This document shows positions 38,339 through 47,033 of a DNA stretch of 64,000 nt, piece by piece. Every line of letters starts with the position of its first letter. Position 1 is the stretch's first letter. Source of the stretch: PoT sp049331405 (GTDB taxonomy: Bacteria; Planctomycetota; Planctomycetia; Isosphaerales; Isosphaeraceae); contig NZ_CP186274.1 of the NCBI RefSeq assembly GCF_049331405.1, forward strand, positions 1 through 64,000, read 5' to 3'. A program made the translations under genes and the position numbers. The notes under the pieces are model-generated. The model saw only the letters and a list, made by a program, of their open reading frames with translations, was not told the origin of the DNA and searched no databases.

Positions 38339-40024
38339 ATGACACGCATGCTTCGCCGAGGCGGCCTGACGCTGCTCGCCGTCGCGGCCCTGATCTCGCC
38401 GAGGATCGCCTCGGCGCACTTCATCTGGCTGACCGTCCGGCCGGCGGCCTCCCCGCAGGGGACCGCCACGATCCAGACCTTCCTGAGCGAGACCCCGACC
38501 CCGGAAGGGCCCCAGTTCCTCAAGAACGTCAAGGGGATGCAGCCGACCGTCGACGGCCAGTCCTTGCCGACGACCACCGGCGAGGGCACGCTCAACTCCA
38601 CATGGTCCGGCAAGCTCCCGGCCTTCATCGACGCCGAGCGAGACCTCGGCGTGAAGAGCCGCAACGGCAAGGACTACCGCCTCTATTACACCTCGCGCGC
38701 CCAGACGACCCCCGTGGCGGCCGACACCAAGGAGACCGGCAAGGGCCTCCGCGTCCGGCTGATCACGAAGGACGGCAAGCCCGTCGTCCAGGTCCTCTTC
38801 AACGGCGAGCCCGCCGCCAAGGCCCGGCTCAAGATCTACCCGACCGACAAGGACGCGCACGAGTCGGCCGCCGACGAGCAGGGGCTCGCGACCATCGAGG
38901 GCCTGGCCGAAGGCAAGACCGCCCTCTGGGCCAACTGGGTCGAGGGCCAGCCGGGCGAAGTCGAAGGCAAGGCCTTCGCCGAGACCCGCTACTACGCCAC
39001 CTTGACCGTCTCGCCGCAAGGCGCCCCCTCGGCCTCGGCCCCCCGCGCGGCGGCCGAGAGCGACGAGACCCCAGAGCTCGCCACCACCTTCGCCCTGATG
39101 CCCAAGCCCGCGGTGAACAGCTTCGGCGGCGCGGTGCTGGGCGACTGGCTCTACGTCTACAGCGGCCACATCGGCAAGGTCCACGAGTACAGCACCGAGA
39201 CGACCTCCAAGCACTTCCGCCGCCTCAGCCTCAAGGACCACACGACCTGGGAAGACCTGCCGCTCGATCGGCAGGTCCAGGGGGTCGCCCTCGTCTCCGA
39301 CGGCACGTACCTCTACCGGGTCGGCGGCATGATCCCCCGCAACGAGCCGGGCAAGGATCACGACCTCGAATCCGTCACCGACTTCGCCCGCTTCGACCCC
39401 ACGTCGAAGGCCTGGACGAGCCTCTCCCCCTTGCCCGTGGCACGCTCCACTCACGACGCCGTCGTGATCGGCCGCACGGTCTACGCGGTCGGCGGCTGGA
39501 CGATGGACGGGGCCTGGCAGAAGGCGAAGTTCAACGAGAACGTCGTCGCCTTCGACCTCGACAAGCCCGAGGCCGGCTGGAAGACCATCGAGCAGCCCTT
39601 CCGTCGCCGGGCCCTCTCGGTCGCGCAGGCCGATGGCAAGCTCTACGTGCTGGGGGGCCTCAACGACTCGCTCAAGATCGATCGCAAGGTCGAGGTCTAC
39701 GACCCGGCCAGCGGCAAGTGGACGAGCGGCCCCGACCTGCCCGGCAACGCCAAGAATGACGGCTTCGGCACGTCCGCCTTCAACATCGACGGCAAACTCT
39801 ATTTCAGCGGCATCGCCGGCCAGATCTTCCGGCTCGACCCCGAGGGGAAAGCCTGGGAACTCATCGGAGCCTGGTCCCTGCCGAGGACCAACCACCGGCT
39901 CCTCCCCGGCCCCGGCCACACGATCCTCGCGATCGGCGGCGGGAGCAAGGGCAAGCAGACCCTCACCATCGAGGCCATCGGCATCCCGGCCGCCAGTGCC
40001 GCCCCGGCCGCCGGGGGCGAGTGA
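38339..40024 (+). CDS. Exported protein with DUF4198-like and kelch-repeat domains
   Basis: A 561-residue protein. A signal peptide ends near 'RIASAHF'; the mature start 'HFIWLTVRP' is the typical opening of DUF4198-like proteins (related to periplasmic nickel or cobalt proteins), which run to about residue 225. A linker follows, then about six kelch repeats from 255 to 550, seen as 'LYRVGGMI', 'TVYAVGGWTMDG', 'KLYVLGGLND' and 'VEVYDPASGKWTSGPDLPG', giving a beta-propeller. It probably binds a ligand or partner at the cell surface. It ends an operon with the DUF1559 and lipoprotein genes. The N-terminal assignment is moderate, the kelch part strong. Confidence 0.82.
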   Translation: MTRMLRRGGLTLLAVAALISPRIASAHFIWLTVRPAASPQGTATIQTFLSETPTPEGPQFLKNVKGMQPTVDGQSLPTTTGEGTLNSTWSGKLPAFIDAERDLGVKSRNGKDYRLYYTSRAQTTPVAADTKETGKGLRVRLITKDGKPVVQVLFNGEPAAKARLKIYPTDKDAHESAADEQGLATIEGLAEGKTALWANWVEGQPGEVEGKAFAETRYYATLTVSPQGAPSASAPRAAAESDETPELATTFALMPKPAVNSFGGAVLGDWLYVYSGHIGKVHEYSTETTSKHFRRLSLKDHTTWEDLPLDRQVQGVALVSDGTYLYRVGGMIPRNEPGKDHDLESVTDFARFDPTSKAWTSLSPLPVARSTHDAVVIGRTVYAVGGWTMDGAWQKAKFNENVVAFDLDKPEAGWKTIEQPFRRRALSVAQADGKLYVLGGLNDSLKIDRKVEVYDPASGKWTSGPDLPGNAKNDGFGTSAFNIDGKLYFSGIAGQIFRLDPEGKAWELIGAWSLPRTNHRLLPGPGHTILAIGGGSKGKQTLTIEAIGIPAASAAPAAGGE

Positions 40025-40075
40025 GTTGCTCGTGAAAGGGTGAACAGGCTCTTAATCAGGCTGCATGCGTCAAAA

Positions 40076-40130
40076 GGCCAGGGCCTGCCGGAGGGATCGA
40101 TCCCCTCGGCAGGCCCTGACCATTTTCATT
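40076..40130. terminator. Bidirectional terminator between kelch and metalloprotease genes
   Basis: A 12-bp perfect stem (40079-40090 with 40107-40118), extended inward by an imperfect stem around a TCGA loop, sits between convergent genes and is followed on the plus strand by 'ATTTTCATT'. Confidence 0.75.
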
Positions 40131-40155
40131 GCTGATGTCGCCAATCCGGGCAAGT

Positions 40156-42669
40156 TCAGAACTCGGCGTCGGTCGCGTCGTCATCGGCAAAGGGTCGAGC
40201 GGGGGCCTGGGTCGTGACCCTGGCCTTCGGCTCGAGGGCCTCGCTGATCCGGGCGCGGAGGTCGTCGAGGTGGGACCGCGTGGCGGCGTCCTTGAACTTC
40301 TCGCGGTTCTCGTTGATCTCGGCCAGAGTCCGCGTCAGCTCGCCGCGGGCGAGGGCGACGGCATCGGAGCTCCTCCTGGAGGATTCGAGCGCGTCGACGA
40401 GGATCGAGACATACCCGCGCTGGAGGTTGCGACGATAGAGGTCGAGGTCCTTGGGCTCGGCCTTCAGGTCGCCCAGGATCGCGGCGTGGAGATCATTGAA
40501 GAGATCCGCCGGAGCGTAGGCCGATTTCGGGTCGCGGTTGGCCAGCTCGGCCATGCGGTTGAGCCTCGGCTCCATCAGGAGCGAGCGGAGCAGGGCCTGC
40601 TGGGCCTGGGCGAACCGATTGGCCGCGCCGTGGGCCTCGAGGCGGTCGAGGATCTCGGGGGCGATCAGCGCGGGGGGGACGGTCAGGCCGTTCTCGACGA
40701 TGAACTTCACCGCGTCACGCTGCCTGGCGGCGGGGACGGCCTCGTAAATCCGGTCGCCGTCGCCGAACCAGACGTTATTGGCCACGAGCCCGCCGACGAG
40801 GTGGACGACGTGCCCGAGCTCCCGGCCCCGCTGGGCCACGAGCTGGCCGTACATGTTGCGGAGCTGGTCGTAGTTCTCCCCCTTCTTGGTCGTCGCCTTG
40901 ACGAGGAAGCCCGCGACGCGGTCGATGTTCTTGAGCCCGAGGGTCGTGGCCGCGATCGGGTCGGAGCCGAGGTCCTCGGTCTGCTGCGACGGATCCTCGG
41001 CCGGGTTCGGATCCCCGAACCGGAGGACCGGATCCTTGAGCTGCTTGGCGACGATCTTGTCGAGCTCGGCCTTCTCCTCGTCGTAGGTCTTGGCCCCCTT
41101 GAACTCGCGGTAGCCCCACTCGACGGCAAACCGGTCATAAGGCCCGATGATCGGGATCAGGCGGACGCCGTCGCCTGGCTGGGCGACGTAGTTGAACCGC
41201 CCGTAGTCCATGATCGACGCCTCGACCCCGTTCTCCTTCGTGAAGGCCTTGTCGCGGAGTTGCTCCACCGTGTACGAGGAGCTCGCCTTCATGTTGTGCG
41301 GGAACCCGAGCGTGTGCCCCACTTCGTGCGAGACGACGTACGCGATCAGCTCGCCGATGAGGTCGTCGGGCAGGGGGAGGGCCTGCGCCCTCGGGTCGTT
41401 GGGCGACGCCTGGACGAAGTACCAGTCGCGCACAAGTTTGAGGATATTGTGATACATCAGGATGTCCGACTCGAGGATTTCGCCGGTCCTCGGGTCGTGG
41501 ACGTGCGGGCCCATGGCGTTCTCGATCTTGGCGGGGAGCCATCGGATCGACGAGTAGCGGGCGTCCTCGGCGTCCCAGTCGGGGTCTTCCTGCGGGCTCG
41601 GGGCATCCTTGGCGAGGATCGCGTTCTTGAAGCCGGCTTTCTCGAAGGCGTCCTGCCAGGCCTCGACCCCCTTCTTGACCCAGGGCTTCCACTTCTCGGG
41701 GACTTCGCGGCCGATGTAGAAGACGATGGGCTTCTTGGGCTCGGAGACGTCGGCGTTGGGATCCTTCTTCTCGAGCCGCCAGCGGGTGATGTACTGGACG
41801 TCCTCGACCTGGTGGCTCTTGACGTTGCCGTACTCCTCGAACTCCTCGGTGAAGAACCCGACGCGGTCGTCATACCGCCTGGGCTTCATCGGCGACTCGG
41901 GGAGCTTGACCATGCTGTGGTGCAGCTTGACGGTCACGGCACCGCCGCCGCCGGGACGCCTGCCGGCGCCGGGGCCACCGGGACCGCCACCGCCGCCGGG
42001 GCCGTCGGAGGGCCGATAGGTGACGAGGACCTTGGCCTCGATGTTCTCGGGGAACGACTTCACCGCGTCGATGAACGTCCGCTTGGCGTCGACGCCCGCC
42101 GCACCGAGTCGTCGCCTGGCGCTGAACTCGGGCAGGTCGCCGACGAAGAGGCTCGTCGCCTCGACGACCGGGGCCTTGTCCTTGCCGTACGCGCGGACGG
42201 GCAGGACGTCGATGATGGCCGCGACCGAGGTGGCCTCGACGGCATTGCGGATCGGGTCCTTCGCCTCGGCCCGGATCGCGTAGTTCACGTCGCGGAGGAG
42301 GACATCATCCCCGCGCTGTTCCCAGCGCACGACGCGATGGCCGAGCGGGCTGCCGCCGTAGCCGTAGCCCGACTTCGTCGACTCGAGCTGCGTGACCCAG
42401 AGCATGTCCTTGCCGAAGGCCGACGCCGGGATCTCGAAGAAGACCTTGTCGTTGATCCGATGGACGAGGAAGAGGCCCGGATCCGACTTGGCCTCCTTGG
42501 TGATCACATCGTCATAGGGGCGGATCCTCGTGCGTTCCCCCTTCGCCTCGTCCTTGCGCTCGGGCCGACCTTCGTCGCGTTTCTCCTCCTGCTGCGCCAG
42601 GGCCGAGCCCGCGACCGAAGCCGCCCCCATCATCAGCAACGCGGCCCCTCGAATCCAAACCGACGGCAT
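40156..42669 (-). CDS. Exported zinc-dependent metalloprotease (DUF5117/DUF4953 type)
   Basis: An 837-residue protein with signal peptide (cleavage near 'GSALAQQ'). Residues about 30-310 form the DUF5117-like beta domain, interrupted by a Gly/Pro-rich loop near 205-230. The catalytic domain holds 'AYVVSHEVGHTLGFPHNMK', an H-E-x-x-H-x-x-G-x-x-H zinc motif of the metzincin type, with a Met-turn-like 'ASIMDYGRFNY' after it. The C-terminal part (about 560-810) is helical. All zinc ligands and the Glu are present, so it should cleave peptides outside the cytoplasm; the substrate is unknown. The family is widespread in Bacteroidetes and Planctomycetes. Confidence 0.9.
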   Translation of the reverse strand: MPSVWIRGAALLMMGAASVAGSALAQQEEKRDEGRPERKDEAKGERTRIRPYDDVITKEAKSDPGLFLVHRINDKVFFEIPASAFGKDMLWVTQLESTKSGYGYGGSPLGHRVVRWEQRGDDVLLRDVNYAIRAEAKDPIRNAVEATSVAAIIDVLPVRAYGKDKAPVVEATSLFVGDLPEFSARRRLGAAGVDAKRTFIDAVKSFPENIEAKVLVTYRPSDGPGGGGGPGGPGAGRRPGGGGAVTVKLHHSMVKLPESPMKPRRYDDRVGFFTEEFEEYGNVKSHQVEDVQYITRWRLEKKDPNADVSEPKKPIVFYIGREVPEKWKPWVKKGVEAWQDAFEKAGFKNAILAKDAPSPQEDPDWDAEDARYSSIRWLPAKIENAMGPHVHDPRTGEILESDILMYHNILKLVRDWYFVQASPNDPRAQALPLPDDLIGELIAYVVSHEVGHTLGFPHNMKASSSYTVEQLRDKAFTKENGVEASIMDYGRFNYVAQPGDGVRLIPIIGPYDRFAVEWGYREFKGAKTYDEEKAELDKIVAKQLKDPVLRFGDPNPAEDPSQQTEDLGSDPIAATTLGLKNIDRVAGFLVKATTKKGENYDQLRNMYGQLVAQRGRELGHVVHLVGGLVANNVWFGDGDRIYEAVPAARQRDAVKFIVENGLTVPPALIAPEILDRLEAHGAANRFAQAQQALLRSLLMEPRLNRMAELANRDPKSAYAPADLFNDLHAAILGDLKAEPKDLDLYRRNLQRGYVSILVDALESSRRSSDAVALARGELTRTLAEINENREKFKDAATRSHLDDLRARISEALEPKARVTTQAPARPFADDDATDAEF

Positions 42670-43236
42670 GGTGCTTCTCCAAGAGTCTGTGCGAATCGTC
42701 TGCTCCCGCGGCCCGAGGGCTTCTCATTAGAGAGTTAGCGACAAAGCTCCACCCATTTTCCCTATCAGGGTGGTTTTCACCAGCTTGCCGATGCCTGCGC
42801 AATTCTCTCTTGCCCCCAATTCCCGGATCCGGAATTCAACGCGAGTGCCGGACAACGCGGCGGCATGGGTCTCCGAAATTCGTCGGATTCGCCCCTCGTC
42901 CCGGTATTCGGAGCGGTGAAATCCCCTGTTGATGAACCTTTGAAAAATCCCGTGGGGAGGGGAGACGCCTTCTTGCTCGGCCCCGAGGGCCCGCTTAACA
43001 TCCGGATCGTCCCGTCGCAAATGTTGAAAGATTGTCGACTTATCACATCGAATCGACATCGTCCCGGCACGTTGTAGCCCACGAGAGCCACCATGAACTC
43101 GACGAGCCCGCGGCCATCGAACGAGTCCCGGAGACAATCCCGCGATGGGCTCGAAAGGACATCAGAACGACTGAACATCCCTTGCGAGGATGCTTTCGCA
43201 ACAACCCGATTCACCCTCTTTGAGGCTGCACATGGA

Positions 43237-43254
43237 TTAGGCATGATCGCCTAA
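43237..43254. promoter_or_regulatory. Palindrome upstream of the amtB promoter, possible activator site
   Basis: 'TTAGGC' and 'GCCTAA' flank a 6-base spacer. The centre lies about 130 bases upstream of the sigma-54 promoter, the usual distance for an enhancer bound by an activator such as NtrC. It does not match the E. coli NtrC consensus closely, so the binding protein is open. Confidence 0.35.
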
Positions 43255-43364
43255 ACCTTAAATTCAACGGCAAGCACAACCATCGGCGTGTCGTTTTTTC
43301 AAGACTTCCAAACCGCTGATGAGACACGACTTAGCACGTAGCTCCAACGATTAACGCTAACGGA

Positions 43365-43380
43365 TGGAACATATTTTGCA
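43365..43380 (+). promoter_or_regulatory. Sigma-54 promoter of amtB
   Basis: 'TGGAACATATTTTGCA' matches the consensus TGGCAC-N5-TTGCA at ten of eleven defined positions, with the GG and GC elements at exact spacing. Transcription should start near 43,390, leaving a leader of about 160 bases. Ammonium transporter genes are classic sigma-54/NtrC targets, so the context agrees. Confidence 0.75.
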
Positions 43381-43548
43381 CCTGCCTCGCAAATCTACCT
43401 TCCCGAAGATGATGTTCGACCGACAGCCCATCTTCGCGGCGAGCGAGGCGATCCGAAGGTTCATCTGACACGATACGAGCTCTGCGCGTCCCCCTCCGAA
43501 CGAGTGGGCGGTGCGTCGGCAATTCCAGCCAGCCAGGAGAGGACTTCG

Positions 43549-45012
43549 ATGAGGACTCGATTGCGTGCGTTGTTCTTCGCCGGAATGGCGGCCATGACAT
43601 TGGCCGCGGTCCCGGCCGTGAGCTGGGCCCAGGAACCGGCGGCTCCCGCCGCGGCGACCCCGGCCCCGGCCTCCGCGCCGGCCCCGGCGCCCGAGATCAA
43701 CGGCGCCGACACGGCGTTCATCCTGATCTGCTCGGCCCTCGTCATGCTGATGACGCCCGGCCTCGGCCTCTTCTACGCGGGCATGGTGCGACGCAAGAAC
43801 GTCCTGGCCACGTTCCAGCAGAGCTTCATCATGCTGGGCGTGATCTCGCTCCAGTGGGTCCTCTTCGGCTACAGCCTGGCCTTCGGCCCCAACAAGCTCG
43901 GCGGCTTCATCGGCGGGCTCGAGTGGGCGGGGCTCCAGGGCGTGGGCCTGACCCCGAACACCGACTATGCGGCGACGATCCCGCATCAGTTGTTCATGGT
44001 CTTCCAGCTCATGTTCGCGATCATCACCCCGGCCCTGATCTCGGGTGCCTTCGCCGAGCGGATGAAGTTCTCGGCCTACCTCGTCTTCACCCTCCTCTGG
44101 GCGACCCTCGTCTACGACCCGATCGCCCACTGGGTCTGGGGGACCGGCGGCCTGATCAAGGTCCACCTCGGCGCCCTCGACTTCGCCGGCGGCCTCGTCG
44201 TCCACCTCGCCTCGGGGATCGCGGCCCTCTGCTGTGCCCTCGTGCTGGGCAAGCGCAAGGGGCTCGGCAAGGAGGAGATGCACCCGCACAATCTGACGAT
44301 GACGGCGCTCGGCACGGGCCTCCTCTGGTTCGGCTGGTTCGGCTTCAACGCCGGCAGCGCCCTCGCGGCGAACGGCTCGGCCGTCGCGGCCTTCGTGAAT
44401 ACGAACACGGCCGCGGGCGTCGCCGCCCTCTCCTGGATGGCGATCGAGTGGCTGCACAAGGGTAAGGGGACCGTCCTGGGTGCCTGCACGGGTGCCGTCG
44501 CGGGACTCGTGGCCATCACGCCGGCCGCCGGCTTCGTCACCCCGATGGGGGCCATCGCCATCGGCGAGCTCGTCTGCGTGGTCTGCTACCTCGCCATCCT
44601 GATCAAGGGCCGGCTCGGCTACGACGACTCGCTCGACGTCTTCGGCGTCCACGGCGTCGGCGGTGCCTTCGGCGCCCTGGCCGTCGGCATCCTGGCCAAG
44701 GCCGGCATCAGCGGCGACGTGAACGGCCTGCTCTACGGCAACAACGAACTCCTCGGCATGCAGGCCCTCTCGGTCCTCGCCGCCGGGACGTACAGCTTCA
44801 TCGTGACCTTCATCCTGCTGAAGCTGGTCGACCTCGTCATCGGCCTCCGCGTCGACACCGAGCAGGAAGAGGTCGGCCTCGACCTCACCCAGCACGGCGA
44901 GCGCGGCTACATCATGGGCGTCGGCGAGCTGATGGGGGGCCACTCGAGCGACCTCGACTCCGGCTACATCGGCTCCTATGCCTCCGCCCCCTACGAGAAG
45001 GTCAGCCACTGA
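43549..45012 (+). CDS. amtB: Ammonium transporter
   Basis: A 487-residue AmtB-type channel for ammonium uptake. A signal peptide (cleavage near 'VSWAQEP') is followed by an unusual Ala/Pro-rich stretch of about 20 residues, then eleven membrane helices. The pore twin histidines are present in 'GGLVVHLASGIAAL' and 'DVFGVHGVGGAFG', and the binding-site Asp lies in 'LGALDFAGG'. The C-terminal tail 'GLDLTQHGERGY' is the segment that contacts PII protein in other AmtB proteins; no glnK lies next door. The ATG at 43549 has AGGAG upstream and starts the signal peptide. Expression is probably nitrogen-controlled from the sigma-54 promoter. Confidence 0.96.
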   Translation: MRTRLRALFFAGMAAMTLAAVPAVSWAQEPAAPAAATPAPASAPAPAPEINGADTAFILICSALVMLMTPGLGLFYAGMVRRKNVLATFQQSFIMLGVISLQWVLFGYSLAFGPNKLGGFIGGLEWAGLQGVGLTPNTDYAATIPHQLFMVFQLMFAIITPALISGAFAERMKFSAYLVFTLLWATLVYDPIAHWVWGTGGLIKVHLGALDFAGGLVVHLASGIAALCCALVLGKRKGLGKEEMHPHNLTMTALGTGLLWFGWFGFNAGSALAANGSAVAAFVNTNTAAGVAALSWMAIEWLHKGKGTVLGACTGAVAGLVAITPAAGFVTPMGAIAIGELVCVVCYLAILIKGRLGYDDSLDVFGVHGVGGAFGALAVGILAKAGISGDVNGLLYGNNELLGMQALSVLAAGTYSFIVTFILLKLVDLVIGLRVDTEQEEVGLDLTQHGERGYIMGVGELMGGHSSDLDSGYIGSYASAPYEKVSH

Positions 45013-45050
45013 TCCTCCCCCGAGGATCGGGCTCACTCAGTCACAAAACT

Positions 45051-45089
45051 CGAAGCAAGGCCCGGGTCGCGAGATCCGGGCCTGCTTCG
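45051..45089 (+). terminator. Hairpin after amtB
   Basis: Two 7-bp stems (45051-45057 with 45083-45089, and 45059-45065 with 45076-45082) separated by one bulged A form a 14-bp hairpin 39 bases after the amtB stop. The following bases contain few T. Confidence 0.6.
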
Positions 45090-45338
45090 TTGGTGCGATC
45101 CGGCCGGATCGCAAGGCTTTGGGAAAAAACGCCATCAATCGCGGGGCATTCCCCGTAGTTGAAGACAGGCCGAAGCGCCACACGTCGGGCACCTCTCACA
45201 TCTCCAGACGCTCCCACCACCGAAGTCGATGCCATCGCCGAAGGTCAAACCTTCGTCGATCCGGGAATCCCCGCTCGGCCATTTCACCGCATTTCGTTCT
45301 CAGATCACGCTTGATCTTATCTAAGAAAGCCTAACGCC
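45090..45338. other. Intergenic region after the amtB terminator
   Basis: About 250 bases with no gene visible; the lower-GC end before 45,339 is a likely promoter region for the next gene. Confidence 0.35.
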
Positions 45339-45983
45339 ATGTCGACGGATATGACCGCCTCCTCGACGCGCCCGGGCCGTTGTCCTTGCTGCGGGGCCCC
45401 GACCCGGCCTTCGGAGCAGGACCGCAACTTCACACTGATGGACGCGGTCATCCTGATCGGCGTCTCGGCGCTCTGCTTCACCGCGATCCGCCCGATGATC
45501 CAGATGGATGCGAAGGGGCTTTGGGGATGGACCAATGTCCTGGTCATGACCGTCGGCACCCTCGTCGCGTGGACGCCGGCGGTGCTCATCCTCCGCCTCC
45601 GACAGCCTCGGCCGCCGCTCCGCAGGCTATCTCGACAGCCGGGGTTCGCCGCGGGGCTGGCGGGGGTGACGACCCTCGGCCTGGGGGCCTTGGCGATGGC
45701 CCTCCTGTTGCTCGTGCGCTTCGCAAGAGAGGGCGCACGCCACGCGGGCCGGCCATTGAGAGCGATGCCGGCTCACGACCCCCACTGGTGGTTCCAGGTC
45801 GTGACTTATTTCGCCGGCATCGTGGGAGTGGCCGTCATCGCCGCCTGGATCCTCCTGGCCGTCAGCGGGCGCCGACGCAGCTCGCCGAGCTGGCTCGACC
45901 TCCTCGGCCGACTCCTGGGGATGTGCTGGATCGTCCTCTTCGTCGTGAAATGCTACGCGAGCCTCGTCTACCTGAAGGACTAA
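45339..45983 (+). CDS. Membrane protein with N-terminal zinc-ribbon-like motif, unknown function
   Basis: A 214-residue protein. It begins with a 'CPCCGAPTRP' knuckle, which could be half of a zinc ribbon, followed by about five membrane helices (near residues 34-50, 65-87, 100-127, 150-175 and 187-207). No transporter or enzyme motif is visible. The start ATG at 45339 has no good ribosome site. It stands alone between the amtB terminator and the methyltransferase gene, 129 bases downstream. Confidence 0.65.
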   Translation: MSTDMTASSTRPGRCPCCGAPTRPSEQDRNFTLMDAVILIGVSALCFTAIRPMIQMDAKGLWGWTNVLVMTVGTLVAWTPAVLILRLRQPRPPLRRLSRQPGFAAGLAGVTTLGLGALAMALLLLVRFAREGARHAGRPLRAMPAHDPHWWFQVVTYFAGIVGVAVIAAWILLAVSGRRRSSPSWLDLLGRLLGMCWIVLFVVKCYASLVYLKD

Positions 45984-46112
45984 CCTCGGGCTCTGCTCGA
46001 CAAGCCCAGGGCTCCAATACGGCTTGACCAAAATTAACAGTTCGCGTACAGACTCGTCGCATTCCGCTACCCGACATTTCGCCGAGTCCCGTCAGGCTAT
46101 TGGAGTCGATTG

Positions 46113-46910
46113 ATGTCAACGCACACGAAAAGCGTGTTGGCGAGAGCTTTGGGCAAGGCCGGGCGGATCTCCAGGCGTGCCAGGGAGCGTGTCCGCAGCT
46201 TGCCCGTCCGGGCCGCCGAGCGGAAGTCGGGGACGCCCCTCCCGCCGGGGCAATTGATCTTCCTCGTCGCCAACACCGAGGACGTCTCCTGGTTCCTCGA
46301 CACCGGGGCGCTCGCGGCGAAGAGCATCCGCGAGATCCTCGGCAAGAACGGCGTCGCGATCGAGGACTGCAAGTCGATCCTCGACTTCGGCTGCGGGGTC
46401 GGCCGGGTGATCCGCCACTGGGCGGGCCTGGAGGGGCCGAAGATCTCCGGGGTCGACTACAACCCCGGCATGATCCGCTGGTGCGAACGCAACATCGCGT
46501 TCGCAAACTTCAAGACCAACATCATCGACACATCCTTGCCCTTCGAGGATGGCAGCTTCGACTTCATCTACTGCCTCTCGGTCTTCACCCACCTCTCCGA
46601 GCCGCTCCAGCGGTTCTGGATGGCCGAGCTCAAGCGCGTCATGGCCCCCGGCGGGCACCTGCTCATCACCACGCACGGCGACCATTACCTGTACGCCCTC
46701 ACCCCCGAGGAGCAGGCGAGATATCGCGCTGGCGAGGTCGTCGTCCACAAGGCGAACCGGCCGGGGAGCAACGACTGCGCGGTCTTCCACCCCGAGTCGT
46801 ACGTCCGCCAGCACCTGGCCCGCGACTTCGAGGTCGTCGACATGATCCCCGAAGGGGCCAAGGGCAACCCCTGCCAGGACCTCTACCTGCTGAAGAAGCC
46901 GATCGCCTGA
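46113..46910 (+). CDS. Class I SAM-dependent methyltransferase
   Basis: A 265-residue enzyme. A basic N-terminal extension of about 50 residues precedes the fold. SAM motif I is 'ILDFGCGVGRVIRHW', the acidic residue follows in 'ISGVDYNPGMI', 'SLPFEDGSFDFIYCLSVFTHL' is the motif IV region, and 'ELKRVMAPGGHLLITTHG' is motif VI. It belongs to the broad methyltransf_11/25 group; the substrate is unknown but these often modify small molecules or lipids or sit in polysaccharide clusters. I use the ATG at 46113 with TGGAG upstream; a TTG directly before it is in frame. Confidence 0.88.
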   Translation: MSTHTKSVLARALGKAGRISRRARERVRSLPVRAAERKSGTPLPPGQLIFLVANTEDVSWFLDTGALAAKSIREILGKNGVAIEDCKSILDFGCGVGRVIRHWAGLEGPKISGVDYNPGMIRWCERNIAFANFKTNIIDTSLPFEDGSFDFIYCLSVFTHLSEPLQRFWMAELKRVMAPGGHLLITTHGDHYLYALTPEEQARYRAGEVVVHKANRPGSNDCAVFHPESYVRQHLARDFEVVDMIPEGAKGNPCQDLYLLKKPIA

Positions 46911-46945
46911 GGCTCAAAGAGATCGAGCCATCTCCATCAAAGCCC

Positions 46946-46998
46946 ATCGCTCGACGAGTCACACCGAGGGTTCTCCTCGGATCGACTCGTCGAGCGAT
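46946..46998. terminator. Long bidirectional terminator hairpin
   Basis: A perfect 15-bp stem (46946-46960 with 46984-46998) encloses a second 6-bp stem (46964-46969 with 46975-46980). It lies between the convergent methyltransferase and DNA methyltransferase genes. Confidence 0.75.
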
Positions 46999-47033
46999 TT
47001 GTACGTCTTGAACCGCTTCCGAAATCCCGGAGA

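Larger units (their letters stand above)
42670..43548. other. Divergent intergenic region upstream of amtB
   Basis: About 880 bases without a supported gene. The right half holds the regulatory elements of amtB: a palindrome at 43237-43254 and a sigma-54-type promoter at 43365-43380 (separate entries). The left end should contain the metalloprotease promoter. Confidence 0.5.

Noticed and set aside
40129..42738. An 869-codon plus-strand frame opposite the metalloprotease
   Set aside because: Shadow of a well-supported gene; the product is Val/Leu/Gly/Asp-rich without any domain.
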